DNA from: Unio delphinus | Taxonomy: Eukaryota; Mollusca; Bivalvia; Unionida; Unionidae | DNA length: 64,000 nucleotides | Direction: 5' to 3' | Assembly (NCBI GenBank): GCA_029339505.1 | Contig: JAQISU010000163.1 | Coordinates: 248,001 to 312,000 of the forward strand | Part shown: positions 14,096-30,989 of the stretch, piece by piece | How positions within the stretch are numbered: position 1 is the first letter of the stretch | Layout: each line of letters starts with the position of its first letter | Notes under the pieces: model-generated | Told to the model about the DNA's origin: nothing | What the model saw: only the letters and a program-made list of their open reading frames with translations | Databases searched by the model: none | Program-made: the position numbers and the translations under genes

Positions 14096-14530
14096 CTGTG
14101 AGATTGGGAAGCAGTCTGCTAATATCTGGAATCTTCATCCTCTTCCTCATTCCCATCAAAAATGGTGTCATGTAACTAATAAACTTCAGCAACTGCATCT
14201 GACGGCGAATTTCTGCTTTCTTCTCAAGATTCTCTTTAATCATTTTTTCATGCATCTGGAGACGAGAATTTATCCTCTCGTAATCTGTGTGATTGAGTTT
14301 ATCATCTAATAATTTGACAACACTCGATACAAGCCAATCACAGTCCATTAAAAAGAGTTCTTTATGGTGCTGAACTTTACGCTGAAAAAATACAATTTGC
14401 ATGGAGATGTTGTCTACATGTGACATAAAGAACCTTCGTTCTTCTGCCATCTCATTGTCACCAGGAGCCTCAACTGGAAGACTGGCATATGCATCTGCAT
14501 ACTCTGGATCCTTGGTGATATCCTGGCAGC
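14096..14530 (-). CDS. internal exon of an unrecognised host protein
   Basis: This exon encodes about 145 residues in a hydrophilic, helix-rich style: CQDITKDPEYADAY, then ERRFFMSHVDNISMQIVFF, DCDWLVSSVVKLL, a charged coiled-coil-like stretch (HEKMIKENLEKKAEIRRQ) and FLMGMRKRMKIPDISRLLP. The acceptor is TTTTGTCAG before 14530 and the donor is CACAG/GTAACC at 14096/14095. The upstream exon (15837-16437) ends with one base and this one begins with two, so the join is in phase. It also ends with one base, and the exon at 73-251 begins with two. I do not recognise the family. The composition is of a conserved intracellular protein, and no signal peptide or membrane segment is seen. Confidence 0.85.
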
Positions 14531-15836
14531 CTGACAAAAAGGATTATTGCCAAATACTATAGATCATTACAAAAGGGTCTTGCATCATGTACTTGTTACA
14601 AATATAAGAGCATCATATTTTCTAAACTAATATGTACCAGCAGCAGTATTTAATTGTTGCATGTAAAAAAATTAGATGAAACATTGCTTGCTGCACAAAT
14701 ATATCATAACAAGGCATGTATTTCACTTATAATCAAATATTAAGAAACATAAAAATCAGTTACACCATGCAAAAATACTGATTTTCCAAGTCCCCTATCC
14801 CCAGTCCCACAATGTATAAACAGGCATTTTCTTAAGCTGCATCCCCAGTCCCACAATCCATAAACAGACATTTTCTTAAGCTGCATCCCAAGTCCCACAA
14901 ATATGTACACCATAAAGCCTGTCTTTAGACAAATATGTACACCATAAAGCCTGTCTTTAGACAAATATGTACACCATAAAGCCTGTCTTTAGACAAATAT
15001 GTACACCATAAAGCCTGTCTTTAGACAGTTTACTTAAGTCATGAACTCAACTCTTAAATATGAGAGACTGCCTATTTCATGAGAGCATGTTTTGTATGTT
15101 GGCAGAAGGGATAGTCTCGAAAGCAGGTTCTACTGTATTTTATCCACACTGATCTGAAAAGTCCAATGTCAGTTTGATGATTCAGGCAGTAAAAAAACCA
15201 AATATTTGCTCCTTTCCTGTATTTCAAAGCAAAACATGTGAAAGAGCTGTACAAATGTAAAATCTTTGATCACCATGGTCATTTTATGTGAAAGCATAAA
15301 ATGTTGCCATGTTCAATTATGTGAAATTGCTCACTAACTACATCACAATAATTTTACCAACTTGAAAATAATGCTAAGTTGTGCTTAGCATGTTAGTATG
15401 AATATGAGACAGTGGGATAAAAAGAATACTGATATTTGTAACTTTGTAGCTTTGTAAAAGTAAAATGACAGGTACAAACTGCTACTTTGTTGTTAAATTA
15501 TACTATGTTAATGACTAGGCTAATTAATTTAATTTGTTAATTATACTATGTTAATGACTAGGCTAAATCATATACCATATAGTTAAAAAGTCAAGTTTAA
15601 TATGACAACATTATGGAGACACTGACACACCTTCTGGTATCTACTAAAATGCATATGCCAAGTCCTTGCAATGTACTTTTATTGTACTAAGGTCTGCTTG
15701 CTTTCTAAACCTAAAATACCAAATAGACACCTCTGAGCATGTCCAGCTTTAGGATTATAACAGTGTTACATTTTGCAATCAATGCAAGAAAGACAACATA
15801 AGATAAATAGCTATTTTAAAAAAATCAGGATTTTAC
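14531..15836. other. intron of the minus-strand gene with short duplications
   Basis: Between the two coding exons. It holds a 32-bp tandem repeat (annotated separately) and a 30-bp duplication (TTATACTATGTTAATGACTA core) at about 15493-15522 and 15536-15566. The donor is CTG/GTAAAA at 15837/15836. Confidence 0.7.
14780..15027. repeat. two small tandem repeats, one of 32-bp units
   Basis: At 14898-15027 the 32-bp unit ATATGTACACCATAAAGCCT plus GTCTTTAGACAA occurs four times almost perfectly. Left of it, at about 14780-14890, CAGTCCCACAAT, ATAAACAG and CATTTTCTTAAGCTGCATCC occur twice. Confidence 0.9.
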
Positions 15837-16437
15837 CAGCATTCATGAACTCTAGCAAGAAAGATTTCTTGGTTTCAGGTTTTCCAGAGCTAGGGTTCAC
15901 CATAAAGTTTGATCTCCACTTCTCACTGAACTTTGTCCTTTTCTCTTTTGGAAAGTAGCTTCCATGCCACAATGATTTCATCATATAGTCCACATTTATA
16001 AGAATCTGTCCAATCCTCGTGTCTTGGTAAGCTGGGGGAAGCTGACACACAGTACCCTGATCAAAATTTGCCTCCAGGCTAATTGTGGGAGTTTGATTTA
16101 AAATATAAATCCCATACATTAATTCTCGAATAAGTTGATGAAGTTCTCGATAATCTAATGGTTGATTTGCTGGATCATCTTCTTCTGGAACCAAAATGAC
16201 ACAGGAATCCATGGACAGAACATTAGAATATAGACCCATTGGTGCATCAATGGGAAATCTGAATTCTTCTGAGAGAAGATGATGAGTTGAACAATAACCA
16301 AGAAGTTCTTGACTCTCATAACGCTCAAATCGCTCAAAATAATTCACAGCATTCCTCTGAAGAGCTGCAATTTGCACTTCTTCAGGGTTCACCACAGCAG
16401 CCACATCACTCATCTGTGTTGTGGCAGAGTGAGACAT
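15837..16437 (-). CDS. exon of an unrecognised host protein, with a possible 5' frame conflict
   Basis: An open minus-strand frame of 200 codons from an ATG at 16437 (MSHSATTQMSDVAAVVNPEE) to a donor at 15837/15836. Notable stretches are FERFERYESQELLGYC, DSCVILVPEEDD, RELHQLIRELMYGIYIL and DYMMKSLWHGSYFPKEKRTK. The protein is soluble-looking with no membrane segment, and I do not recognise the family. The exon leaves a one-base overhang that fits the 14096-14530 exon. Upstream, 16511-16438 is also coding-like, but in a different frame: IFPIDKNKELKERFKLIPSC, hitting a stop at about 16398. An acceptor TTTAATTTCAG lies just before 16511. Either translation starts at 16437, or the true protein continues upstream and a small indel breaks the frame here. 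Confidence 0.85.
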
Positions 16438-16511
16438 GATGGAATCAGTTTAAACCGTTCCTTTAGCTCTTTGTTTTTGTCAATGGGGAAAATTTCATCA
16501 TCATGAAAATC
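16438..16511 (-). other. coding-like 5' extension of the preceding exon, out of frame with it
   Basis: After a good acceptor (polypyrimidine then CAG at 16512) the minus strand reads about 24 residues of protein-like sequence ending in KERFKLIPSCLTLPQH, then a stop. The downstream frame (MSDVAAVVN) opens one base out of step. This suggests an indel in the assembly or allele, or else 5'UTR that looks coding by chance. Confidence 0.4.
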
Positions 16512-17756
16512 TGAAATTAAATATAGACAAGTGAAAGAAAGATCTATAATGCTAGTGTAAGTTTTGGCATATCAAAGTAATTAGTATGTATATTTTCTCT
16601 TCCCCACTATACCACGCACCTATGCAATACATTCATACAAATTCAGTTTCATTCTAATTCTTCTAAGTTCAAAATTGTATGAAACCAGTGAATGAAAGAT
16701 ATGATGGTAGGGGGATAAGTTATTTGTACGACACATTAGATTAAAGATTACATTACATAGATACAAGTAGAATAATGTGCCTTGCCTACAATTTTATTAT
16801 AAAAAAAATTAAAAGAGAAGACTTGCACAAGTAAACACAAGGTAACTGATGACAAGTATATATATCTCCACTATACCCCCACATAATTAACACAGGAAAC
16901 TGGTAGTAACTGAAGGTAAAACGTAGTTAGATCCTGCATGGGAAACTCCACCCTCTTCTAAGATAAATGTTCATATATATCAGGGCAAATCTTGGTGTCC
17001 ACCTGAGAAATTTCAAACACACCATTTTTTCCCTTATAAAATGTATTATACTGCTTGGTCTAGTGAGCAGGATATATCTACTAATGATTGGTTTGCATAT
17101 TAAATTACCGCTATCCCACCACCCATAGAAAATTATTACTGAAAGTAAATATTTTGACTACAAAGAATCAAACATAATGCAAAAGTTTGGTCTTGAACCT
17201 CTGGAAGGTGAGCTATTTTCACGTGCAGATGACGGTGAGTGCATAGTGCCATCCACTAAAACCTGAATGCAAATACCGAAAATGTGTTATAATATGCAAA
17301 GTAACTTTAGTGTACATTACGGAATACATGCGTGTATGCATTAAGTTTAAAATGCGCGTGTAAACAAACAGAAGAACAAATCGCATCATGAGTTTGTGGG
17401 ATATGCAATTGTGCCTTTAGCGTCCATATCAACCGCATCCAACCCAAACAAAACTTACTAATCTAATAGATAAATCAGGACATGTTGATCTATATTTCTC
17501 ATTCAGTTCTACGTTGTTAACATTACTGTATTTATATCCAAGGAGCTTATGAGTACCGAATGAACATTTTATTTTTCGGCATTGACAACGCAACAGTGAA
17601 GTTTGTTGCCTTCTTTAAGCGCGCACCTGCTCTGTTCCGCAGATAAGAATATTTGGCATTCTCATTGGTTGAAAATACATGAAACTATCGTCTGCTAGAC
17701 AATGACAACAACCAGAAATGGGCAGTGCGATTAAACAAATAAGTTGGTGTGATTTG
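16512..17756. other. no gene seen
   Basis: Intron or upstream region of the minus-strand gene. No phase-compatible upstream exon could be identified. Confidence 0.4.
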
Positions 17757-17860
17757 GAATTTTTAGCGTAGCTTTAATAATTTTTCAGTCATATCGCTAC
17801 GATGTCTGCAGTGTGACACGTCTAGCAACGGGGCATCATGCCGCCGACATGTAGCATAAA
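17757..17860 (-). mobile_element. truncated SINE fragment
   Basis: Only the tail-proximal part of the family is present: GTAGCTTTAATAATTTTTCA, GTCATATCGCTACGATGTCT and GACATGTAGCAT. The tRNA head and central body are missing. Confidence 0.8.
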
Positions 17861-18640
17861 TCTTATAAGTTCATTGATATAATGCATTTCTGGTGACGGA
17901 TGGGTACATCTAGTTGAGAACTAAAGTGAATGGCAGTGTGTTCGCGCAGGTGCATTTATTTATCTTTAATTAAATATTAATTATTGTTTATAAATGTATT
18001 ACTAATATTGTCCAAAATAAATCCTGATTATTGCTTTGCACGATAACTGTTGTCAAGAATTTTGCAAACGATTAAATTGTAATCAATATGGCCATTTACA
18101 AGTACATAACTTGGTTCAAAAAGTGCACGTTGGCTCCAACTGTAATATTATAGGTTAGTAAGTGTTTTATTTTCAATATGCGCCGCTTTCATTTGTGACA
18201 TCACGGCGCGCAATATTCAGTCAGGTTAGTATTGGATCATACTTTAGATTGACCTCGTCCAAATATATCAACGTACTTAACTATCGAATTTTGCCGTGTG
18301 TTTTTATAGGAGCGTGTAAATACTGACCTTCCAAAAGAATATGGATGTAGGAGGAACCAGAATAAAGGTATGTGTAATCAAATTAACAACAAACCACACA
18401 AAAAAACCACAAAAAATCCCGTTACTTAAATAGTCGGTACTAAATGCATACATGACCTCACATATGTTTGACTGCATCCACCTACTGATTTTAAAAACAA
18501 AAGGCATTAAAGATATTTTTAATGCATAAAACTATGCCAATTCATTCATTCTTGTATCATTTCTAACCTGATTGTCACCCGGGAGTCTCAACCACTATCA
18601 ACCTGTTGATAGTTTTCGAAACAAACATAAATTTCTTCAA
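17861..18640. other. no gene seen
   Basis: Single-copy DNA. A nine-codon plus-strand start followed by a donor (ATGGATGTAGGAGG...AAAG/GTATGTG at about 18338) was considered but has no supporting partner exon. Confidence 0.4.
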
Positions 18641-18960
18641 TTTGTTTGTTTTGTTTAGGATTTTTAACGTAGGTTCAACAATTTTTCAGTCATATCGCTA
18701 CGATGTCTGTAGTGAGGCAGTTTATAGTGATGTCTAGCACTTGGGCATCATGCCGCAGACATGTAGCATCATGTTCAACCCAGTCACATTATCCTGACAC
18801 CAGGCTGACCAGTCCTAACACTAACATCTTAATGCTGAGCGCCAAGCGAGGCAGCTGTTAGTACCATTTTTAAAGTCTTTGTTGTGACTCAGACGGGGAT
18901 TGAACCCACGACCTCCCGAGACGCGGCGTCCTCTCTAACCACTAGGCCACCGGAGCGGTT
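18641..18960 (-). mobile_element. full-length tRNA-derived SINE
   Basis: On the minus strand, box A (TGGCCTAGTGGTTA, 18949-18936) and box B (GGGTTCAATCCCC, 18907-18895) have RNA polymerase III promoter spacing. A body with GCTGCCTCGCTTGGCGCTCA, GGACTGGTCAGCCTGGTGTC and CATGTCTGCGGCATGATG follows, ending in an A/T tail with AAACAAAACAAACAAA. The layout resembles the Meta-/RUDI-type SINEs described in molluscs. That family name is from memory, and a repeat-library search would settle it. Confidence 0.9.
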
Positions 18961-21111
18961 AAAATTTCTTCAGTAAGACGGTCGCCATATTGGCAAGGGC
19001 GAGCCTATGTTTTCAAGCAACGAATGTCATGTACTTCGCCGCCGTTGATAATCTCAATAATTCCATACATTTTGATTCCCCCCTCCCCCATTTTTTTCTT
19101 CCAATTTCTTTTAGTAATATTAAAACTACACATTGCAAATGTTAGATATAAAAAAAATGAATTGACTGTTCAATAACCCAGAAAAGGACATGAGCAGTAT
19201 GTCTGCTTCTTTTCAACGAGAATTTAGTTTGCTTTGAAACGCTCACACAAGTCGACAATGTTATGGACCCCTTGGCTACGGTCACGTTATAAACTCAGAA
19301 TGAATGAAATAAGTATAAGTCAGGAGTGTTAGAATACTATTGTGGCTCTGATTCATTATATGTTACTATCTTAGTAACGGGTGTCGTTGTTTAGAATTTG
19401 ATTATTCATACCTTTAGGTGGTGATTCTTCACTTTGTTTTGATCTCCCTTCATCTATATTCCATAAAGGTCACGCCCCAAAAAAACATTCAGCAAAACTC
19501 AATGTTAAAGTACATGAAAATTTTTGGTCGCGGTCAACCAAAAACCAGTACAATAGAGACTGAATGTCGCGCGTTGTGATGTCACAATGAAAGTAACGCA
19601 TGTTGAAGAGGAACAAATCGTACAACTCTATATCGTAACGCTTGGACCCGACGTGATCTTTTCCTCGCCCAGTTTAGGACCTGGCCACTGTAGTAAAAGT
19701 ACCCATCGATCCAAAACTTTCGTCTTGATGTTTCTTGATCAAAGTGCGGTGAATTCAATATTCAGGATTGAATATACTTTGAGTTAATTATATTGTTTTA
19801 ATATTTCTTTTTTATTTTTAAAATTGAGCAAATGAAAAGGAATAGCTCTTTTTAACGTATGTTCAAGCAGATATAACTAAAATAATTACGGAACTATTGA
19901 AATTTTCAAAGAAGGCGAACATCACATATGTTGCTTGAAAGCATAGACTCAACAAATTCCGGTTTAGAACGAAATGGCAACAAAATGCTTGTGTTCGGAT
20001 CTCCCTGACAAAAGTCTACTTCTAAATTATACATTGATGAATTAAATGACTAAGTTGTGTGCATTTTATTAAATCCTTCGTGCTTGATATTTTCAAAATC
20101 GGGTTAAAAAAAAACGGGAAGGTATGTGAATGATATACTGATTGAAAGATTATCTTGTTTTTGTTCGTTTCTTTCTTATATGTGTGTGGGGGGGGGGGGG
20201 GGAATGTTGCATAATTCTGTTTTGTTCCGGGTTGGATTAAACCGAATCCCACATTGAAACACACCGTATTTACAATCACGATATCTTTACTCATCCTTCT
20301 TTTAAGATAATAGTAGGAAGACGTATTCAAATGACCACGCTTGATAAGTTTGAATTTTGAGTTGGATGTTCCATTTCCAGTGACACGGTAAAAGAAAAAA
20401 GAAAACTGCTCATCAAGTCTAACGGTTTGGGGATAAAAATATGAAGCTATCCCCATTATAACAGACGATCTGATTATTTTAAAATTCTGAATCTTAAAAA
20501 GTGACCAAGTCCAAACCTGGCGTATAGTACTTACGAACTGATTCCTTGACCATTTCGTTTTGAAGTTGCGGGGTAGGAGTTTTATTAAATTGCTTTTACC
20601 TAATTTTAATTATCAATATAGTACGTATGTACTGCCATATATCGTTTTCAATTATTACCAAATATACATGCACTGACATGTTATCATATTATTTATATAT
20701 GCCAAATTATACAACTGTACAGGAATATAAAAATGTTAGTTAATATGTTTAATTTTTTGGAACATTACTATATTTTGTCGCCATGGCGTTGACAAAATTA
20801 TGTTTCTGAAATGATGACTAAGAGAACGCACTGTAAACACACGATCCGATTCAATGACAGTTGGTGTCGTATTTCATGTACTATTTAATCATTATTTTAA
20901 TAAATATATACAGTAGTATAAATTGTCTATCCATTTTGTTCCGGCCATTAAGACATAGATATTTGTTTCCTCTTAAGTTACACGGATAGCTAATTGACCT
21001 ACAATTGACTTATTGTGTGATTTCAATGTTATAATTATAACTGTCATGGTATATTACATTATCTGTTCTCCTTGAAAAGCAGGTGTTTTAAACTGTAGCT
21101 CTTGTTATTCA

Positions 21112-21164
<53 letters not shown>

Positions 21165-22814
21165 AAATCTCATGGAATTTTATCTATATTGATCTAACAG
21201 TAGCAAAATGTTGTTTTTCTTGTTGTTTATAATTTGTTAAATTTACTCCTAATATTGTTAGAAGATAATAATCTAATTTTTTTATATAAAAAAAATCAAG
21301 TTTCTTGGCCGAACCTAATACAGAGATTGTTGATTTTTAGAAACACGAATTTATTTTAAAACAGTATGTAAACATACATGATTTTTTAAGGAAATTAATT
21401 TGTGTACTATATTTTCAACTTTCATTTTATTGGTCCTTTTCATGGAGGACATATAAACTGTTATATCATTTGTTGCGTTACTACGCTTGAATTGTGATCT
21501 TTTTATCTTAAGCATTATATGTGCTTATAGAGATATTGTTAACATATATGCTATCTGTAAGAAATATAAATATACGATTCGGACATTTTTCTTTAAGTTG
21601 AGATATAAGATGTGTACTACACGTTTGAATGTACTACACGTGTGTGCATGCGCGCGCGCGTGTGTGTGTGTGTGTGTTATCTACTTACGTGAGAATTCTT
21701 TATGTACAGAGAGCATACACCGTTGTGACAGAAGATTGACAAGAGTCTTGACCAATTTTTTAAATATTCCACTTCAGTATGATGAAATGAAGCGCATGGA
21801 CACCTGTGGTATACCTTTTAAATAAAGCGTGGGTCAGACATGCGATCTTTACTTTTAGAGATCAAACATCGGTCTTTCGTGATCAAACTGATAAGAGCAC
21901 AAATGACTTATTCATATATACATTAGTATAAATATACCATCTATACCTACTCTAACTACGTTTATGGTAAGCATTGGGATTCGTGTAATTCATAAATCAA
22001 TGACTAACACTCTTCTCCACTTTTGAATAGTAGAGAATATCCAGAAATGCATTATTCCTCTAACTGGGTTTACGGTACATGAGATTGTGGTGTATACTCT
22101 CAAACGAATATATATGGCAATAATTTGATCGGAGATAGCCGTCAATTGCTTTATAGGCTGTACCCCGTGCGGTGCATTTTAGTTAAAGGTATATTCAATA
22201 TTTACATCTCTTCCAAAACGTCAATAGAGGTACACAAAGAAGATCAAGCAATTCCAGCGTAACGCAATTAGATTGCTGTATATCAATAATCGTGTACTCC
22301 AGACCTTTGGACGGTTTTTTTTATTTTATTTAAGAAAATAATGTGACGGAAAGTTTTACTTGACGCCAATTACAATGCTCGATGACCTGGCAACTCAGAA
22401 AGTCTGCAGCCGACAAAACAATCCCACGAATACAAAATGAATTCATGGTAGAATAAAAATCTGCAAGATTAATTGAAATGTAATACAGTATTTTGATAAA
22501 TTAAAACTAATTGCTTTCTATACTGTTTACCATGATTCAAAGCAGTGAGTGAAGATAGACACACATTCTAACAAGTAACGACCACATAGAATGTATTAGC
22601 ACTCATCTTGTATATAACCCATGCTTCCATGGTAAAATCAAAACAAAACTTTAATGCGGCAAATTCTAGGTACCAACAGGCACTTAAATTCCATAATAAG
22701 TTTGGTTGAAATACTATGAACAGTAATGCCCTGGAAATGAAAATGTTTATAACAAGTCGACATTGCGTTGTCTATATCAGTTAGTGTCAAAGAGGAAAAA
22801 TCCGATTATTCATT
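18961..22814. other. gene-poor stretch with short simple repeats
   Basis: No coding-like exon was found. It contains a G run at about 20187-20201, (ATT)n at 21111-21161, and a CG/GT tract at about 21648-21676. The open frames (for example 20022-20456 minus) have no domain and overlap the G run. Confidence 0.5.
21111..21161. repeat. (ATT)n microsatellite
   Basis: About 17 uninterrupted ATT units. Confidence 0.97.
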
Positions 22815-22865
<51 letters not shown>

Positions 22866-22961
22866 TATATACATACATACATACATACATACATACATAC
22901 ATACATACATACATACATACATACATACATACATACATACATACATACATACATACATACG
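22815..22961. repeat. compound microsatellite (AC)n-(ATAC)n
   Basis: CA dinucleotides to about 22860, then about 25 tetranucleotide units of CATA. Open frames in several phases encode only low-complexity peptides. Confidence 0.97.
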
Positions 22962-27724
<4,763 letters not shown>

Positions 27725-28212
27725 ATGGGAGGACAGAAAAAGAAGCGCCATATACCGCCAACGTCCCATCGCAATAAAACAAGTCAAAATGGAACCATGA
27801 CTGCGAGTATCGTCGGACAAACAAATTCTGTTCCATCAAAAGACGTGCCTAATGGACGAAGCATTGCCAAGAACGCAGTACTTTTTTTAATAGGAGCGGT
27901 ATTAATGGCTCTATTGATGCCCCAAATTCAGAACTTGATCAATGTTCTTAGAAATAACAGAAGTGAAAATAGCCAGATAAGCCACCAATTGGAAATTCCA
28001 AAAGCAGAGAAAAATTTTAGCGACAACGAAATAGCGGTTTCAAAGAAGAGCAATGAAACTACTGACGATAAAAACAAGAAGATTTCAAAAGAACTTATGG
28101 ATTTTAATGCAACGTTCTTGACAAAAATTACACCCAAAAAGATTTTTGTTGATGGTCGGCGGATACCACCAGTCGAACTCCTTCCTCAAAAACCAAACAA
28201 CAGCAGCGTAAA
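27725..28212 (+). CDS. prolyl-4-hydroxylase-like 2OG-Fe(II) dioxygenase, exon 1 (N-terminal region with membrane anchor)
   Basis: This is the first coding exon of a five-exon gene. ATG at 27725 starts a 376-residue protein. It has a basic N-terminus (MGGQKKKRH), a hydrophobic helix at about residues 51-65 (AVLFLIGAVLMALLM), then a charged linker, as in a type II single-pass membrane protein whose catalytic part would face the ER/Golgi lumen. The enzyme domain is in exons 2-5: H296 and D298 (HTD), H360 (SIH) and K370. In this family these bind Fe(II) and 2-oxoglutarate to hydroxylate prolyl residues. The actual substrate is not deducible. The donor is AAA/GTAAGA at 28212/28213, leaving two bases that are completed by exon 2. 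All exon phases agree and the lengths total 1131 bp, a multiple of three. Confidence 0.9.
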
Positions 28213-28426
28213 GTAAGACCTTTTTAAAATGTCGACATTTCACACACCCATACACAGTCTAAATATTATGTATTGCTTCCTTTTATAAAATACAATACGT
28301 TGTAAGCTTTATTCATTGAAATAGCACATTAATTTGTAATACTTTGCAATAACACTCAAATTTGTAATTCATTGCAATAACACAGATAATTAGCATTATG
28401 CAATAACACATCATTTTGTAATACAT

Positions 28427-28428
<2 letters not shown>

Positions 28429-28459
<31 letters not shown>
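28429..28459. repeat. (AAT)n microsatellite
   Basis: About ten AAT units adjoining the 3' side of the minus-strand LINE remnant. Confidence 0.95.
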
Positions 28460-28649
28460 GTGCTTTATTTACAGAGGGTGACTCATTAGTCAAGGACTAT
28501 TCTCCCTTGAGGTCCTATTATGAAGTGTATAACAATGCACATTATATGAAGATAGCAATAATTACTGTTTATTTTAACGTGATTAGTAATAAAATACTAA
28601 CTTCCATTATCTATTAGAAACACATACATGCTCATGATATCTCTTCTTA

Positions 28650-30981
28650 AATACTTCAATATTTTCAGCAGATTTTACGTGTAGTGGAAGCTTCTTCCAC
28701 AGAACTGTACCACAGTTTTGGAAGCTCTTTTTAAACTGTTATGTTCTTGGTTTTGGTGCTAGAAGGTTTCCATTGATCTCAATTGGTACAGTTCCATGTA
28801 GACATTTATATAGAAGAACTGCCTTGTGAAAATCTATCCTGTCATATATTGTGCGCCATTTGAGTTCTGTAAACAATGCTATTGAGGGGTGATCAATAGA
28901 TGCATCTAAAATTACACGCGCTGCTCGTTTCTGAAGTTTATAAATCCTGTCAAGCTCAGATTTAGTACAGTTTCCCCATACATTTGAACAATAATCCATT
29001 GTTGGAAGAATATTTGACTTGTAGTATAGATTGCGCGTTTCCATAGGTAAATATTTCTTGATTCTGCTGAGTAGGTCAATTAGCTTATCAATATGGTCAT
29101 TCCATAATAAATTATTATCTAAGGACATACCTACAAGCCTTTCATGTTTGACGTTTTCTAATGGATGATGATTATTTGGAAGAGACAGCTTTAGGTTCTC
29201 TGACTTGCGTAGCTTTTGTGATGTCCCTAAAATCGTCCGTTTTGTTTTACCTTCATTACTTACCATCCTAAAACTGAGTCTTGAGTAACTATAAATGAAT
29301 AGTGCGAGTCTGAGAGCTAATATTGCCAATTCATACTTGTTGAAACCTTTGGTTTAAGTATGATCTAAACCAGTTTAAAGAATGATTATCGAACCTGTAA
29401 TAGTTCAACTTTTGCAGTAGAATTTCATGATCAACAAAGTCAAAGGCTTTCTTGAAGTCAAGGAAAACAATCCCAGTCATATGTCCATTATCCATTTCCT
29501 TCTGCCAAAGATCGATTAATTTGGTACCTTCTGTTTGGCATGAGTGGTACTTTCTAAATCCTGATTGCGCTTTATGGAAAAGAGAGTATTTTAAAAAAAA
29601 ATGTATTGACCTGAATGACTACATGCTTTTTAAATATTTTTGACAATACAGGAAGAATTGATATTGGTCTGTGATTCCCTGGATCCTACTTTTCTCCATT
29701 CTTAAAGATAGGTGTAATCGTTGCACATTTCAATGTTTCTGGAAAATTACCACTCATTATACTTAGGTTTATGATATGAGTTAGTGACTTTGTTATTACT
29801 GGTGCAGCAATGTTAAGAATTTGTGGACCAATACCATCCAACCCCGAGGATTTATCAATATTCACCTTAACTAGCATATTTTAAAGAAAAACAAAACATC
29901 AGCTTCACCAACATTAGCTATTGACAAATAATTATCATCAGGATTTTTTGCTCTTATAAATAACAGAAGAGCATAATGTTCAATTCACAGTGCCTCAACG
30001 ACCACACTAGGGCAGGAAACTGATGATGATGGTGATGATTCAATTGGGATGTTAGTCTGGTTCCGAATACTGTTACTGTAGATGCTTATAAAGAAATTGT
30101 TGAACATTTCCACAATGTCTTGTACAGATGTTGCTATATCTTAATTTTGGTTAAGTCTAGGGGGAAGAAAAATGTTTTTGGGTGGGTTCAGCTCTTTTAG
30201 ATGCTTCCACAATGTCTTGGTACTCTCATCATCAATAAATAGCCTGTTTATAGCAGGTCTCTTTTGCCTTATCGATCAGGTGCTTAGTTTTATTCCTCCA
30301 CTTTCTATAGCTTTTCGGGTCTTTTTTTCTTGTGGAAATTATCTCTTAGGTGCCTAGCCTCGTTGATCTCAAGGGTCATCCAATTTTTGGTATTTAAGTA
30401 AGTTGGCATTTAACACTTTTTGTTTTCATTGGGGCATGCGTGTCTAAAGCTGCATTGAACATCCAATACCATTTGTCTAAGGCAGTGTTGACATCAGCTT
30501 TTTTGCGGACGGATTGGAAGGGTTTGCAAACTAAATCATTCAAGAACATTTCCTCATCAACCTATTAAAGTCCCTGTATTGTATTTCAATGTGTTGACCA
30601 TTTTATATGATTTCGGATCATGTCTAGTTATACAATGGCACATTTATTTCACTTCTGTTTTCAGATTTGTTAATATAGGCATAATCAATGATTGAAGCAA
30701 TTTTATCTGTTACTCTAGTTGTTGTTTTAATTAATTGAGTAACGTTGTAAGTTTCAAAGTTACTTATTCATGTTAATGGTGGAGTTTTCATGTAGTCAAT
30801 GTTGAAATAAACCTAATATGATAGTTTCTATATCTTCCTTTACTAATGCTTTTTGAATCTGCACCTCAAATCTATCAATCCAATCATTTGTGGAACTATG
30901 TGGCCGGTAAAGTGAACATAAGAGTTTTGGCTTTGATTGGGCAGTGGTTACTTCGATCCAGATACTCTCTATCCCAATAGT
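28650..30981 (-). mobile_element. degraded non-LTR retrotransposon (reverse transcriptase plus 3' half of endonuclease)
   Basis: Minus-strand fragments occur in the order expected for a LINE ORF2. At 30981-30830 there is endonuclease sequence (ESIWIEV, then KPKLLCSLYRPH). At 29877-29686 the N-terminal reverse transcriptase region (SGLDGIGPQILNIAAPVI, GNFPETLKCATITPIFKNG). At 29329-28739 its thumb/C-terminal region (GMSLDNNLLWNDHIDKL, then ILPTMDYCSNVWG). Frameshifts and stops separate the pieces, so it is inactive. The endonuclease continues across the hAT insertion at 33304-33370. The style is CR1/Jockey-like, but the clade is not settled. Confidence 0.85.
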
Positions 30982-30989
30982 GTCTAGAT
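30982..30989. repeat. target-site duplication of the hAT element, left copy
   Basis: GTCTAGAT directly precedes the terminal inverted repeat and is repeated at 33296-33303. Eight-base duplications are the hallmark of hAT transposition. Confidence 0.93.

Noticed and set aside
18338..18368. Plus-strand ATG reading MDVGGTRIK followed by a GTATGTG donor, resembling the start of a T1/BTB-type domain
   Set aside because: Nine codons only, and no phase-compatible next exon found in the following kilobases.
20022..20456. 144-codon minus frame with Lys/Asn-rich and Pro-run sequence
   Set aside because: Depends on a G homopolymer read as a proline run. No domain or conservation signal.
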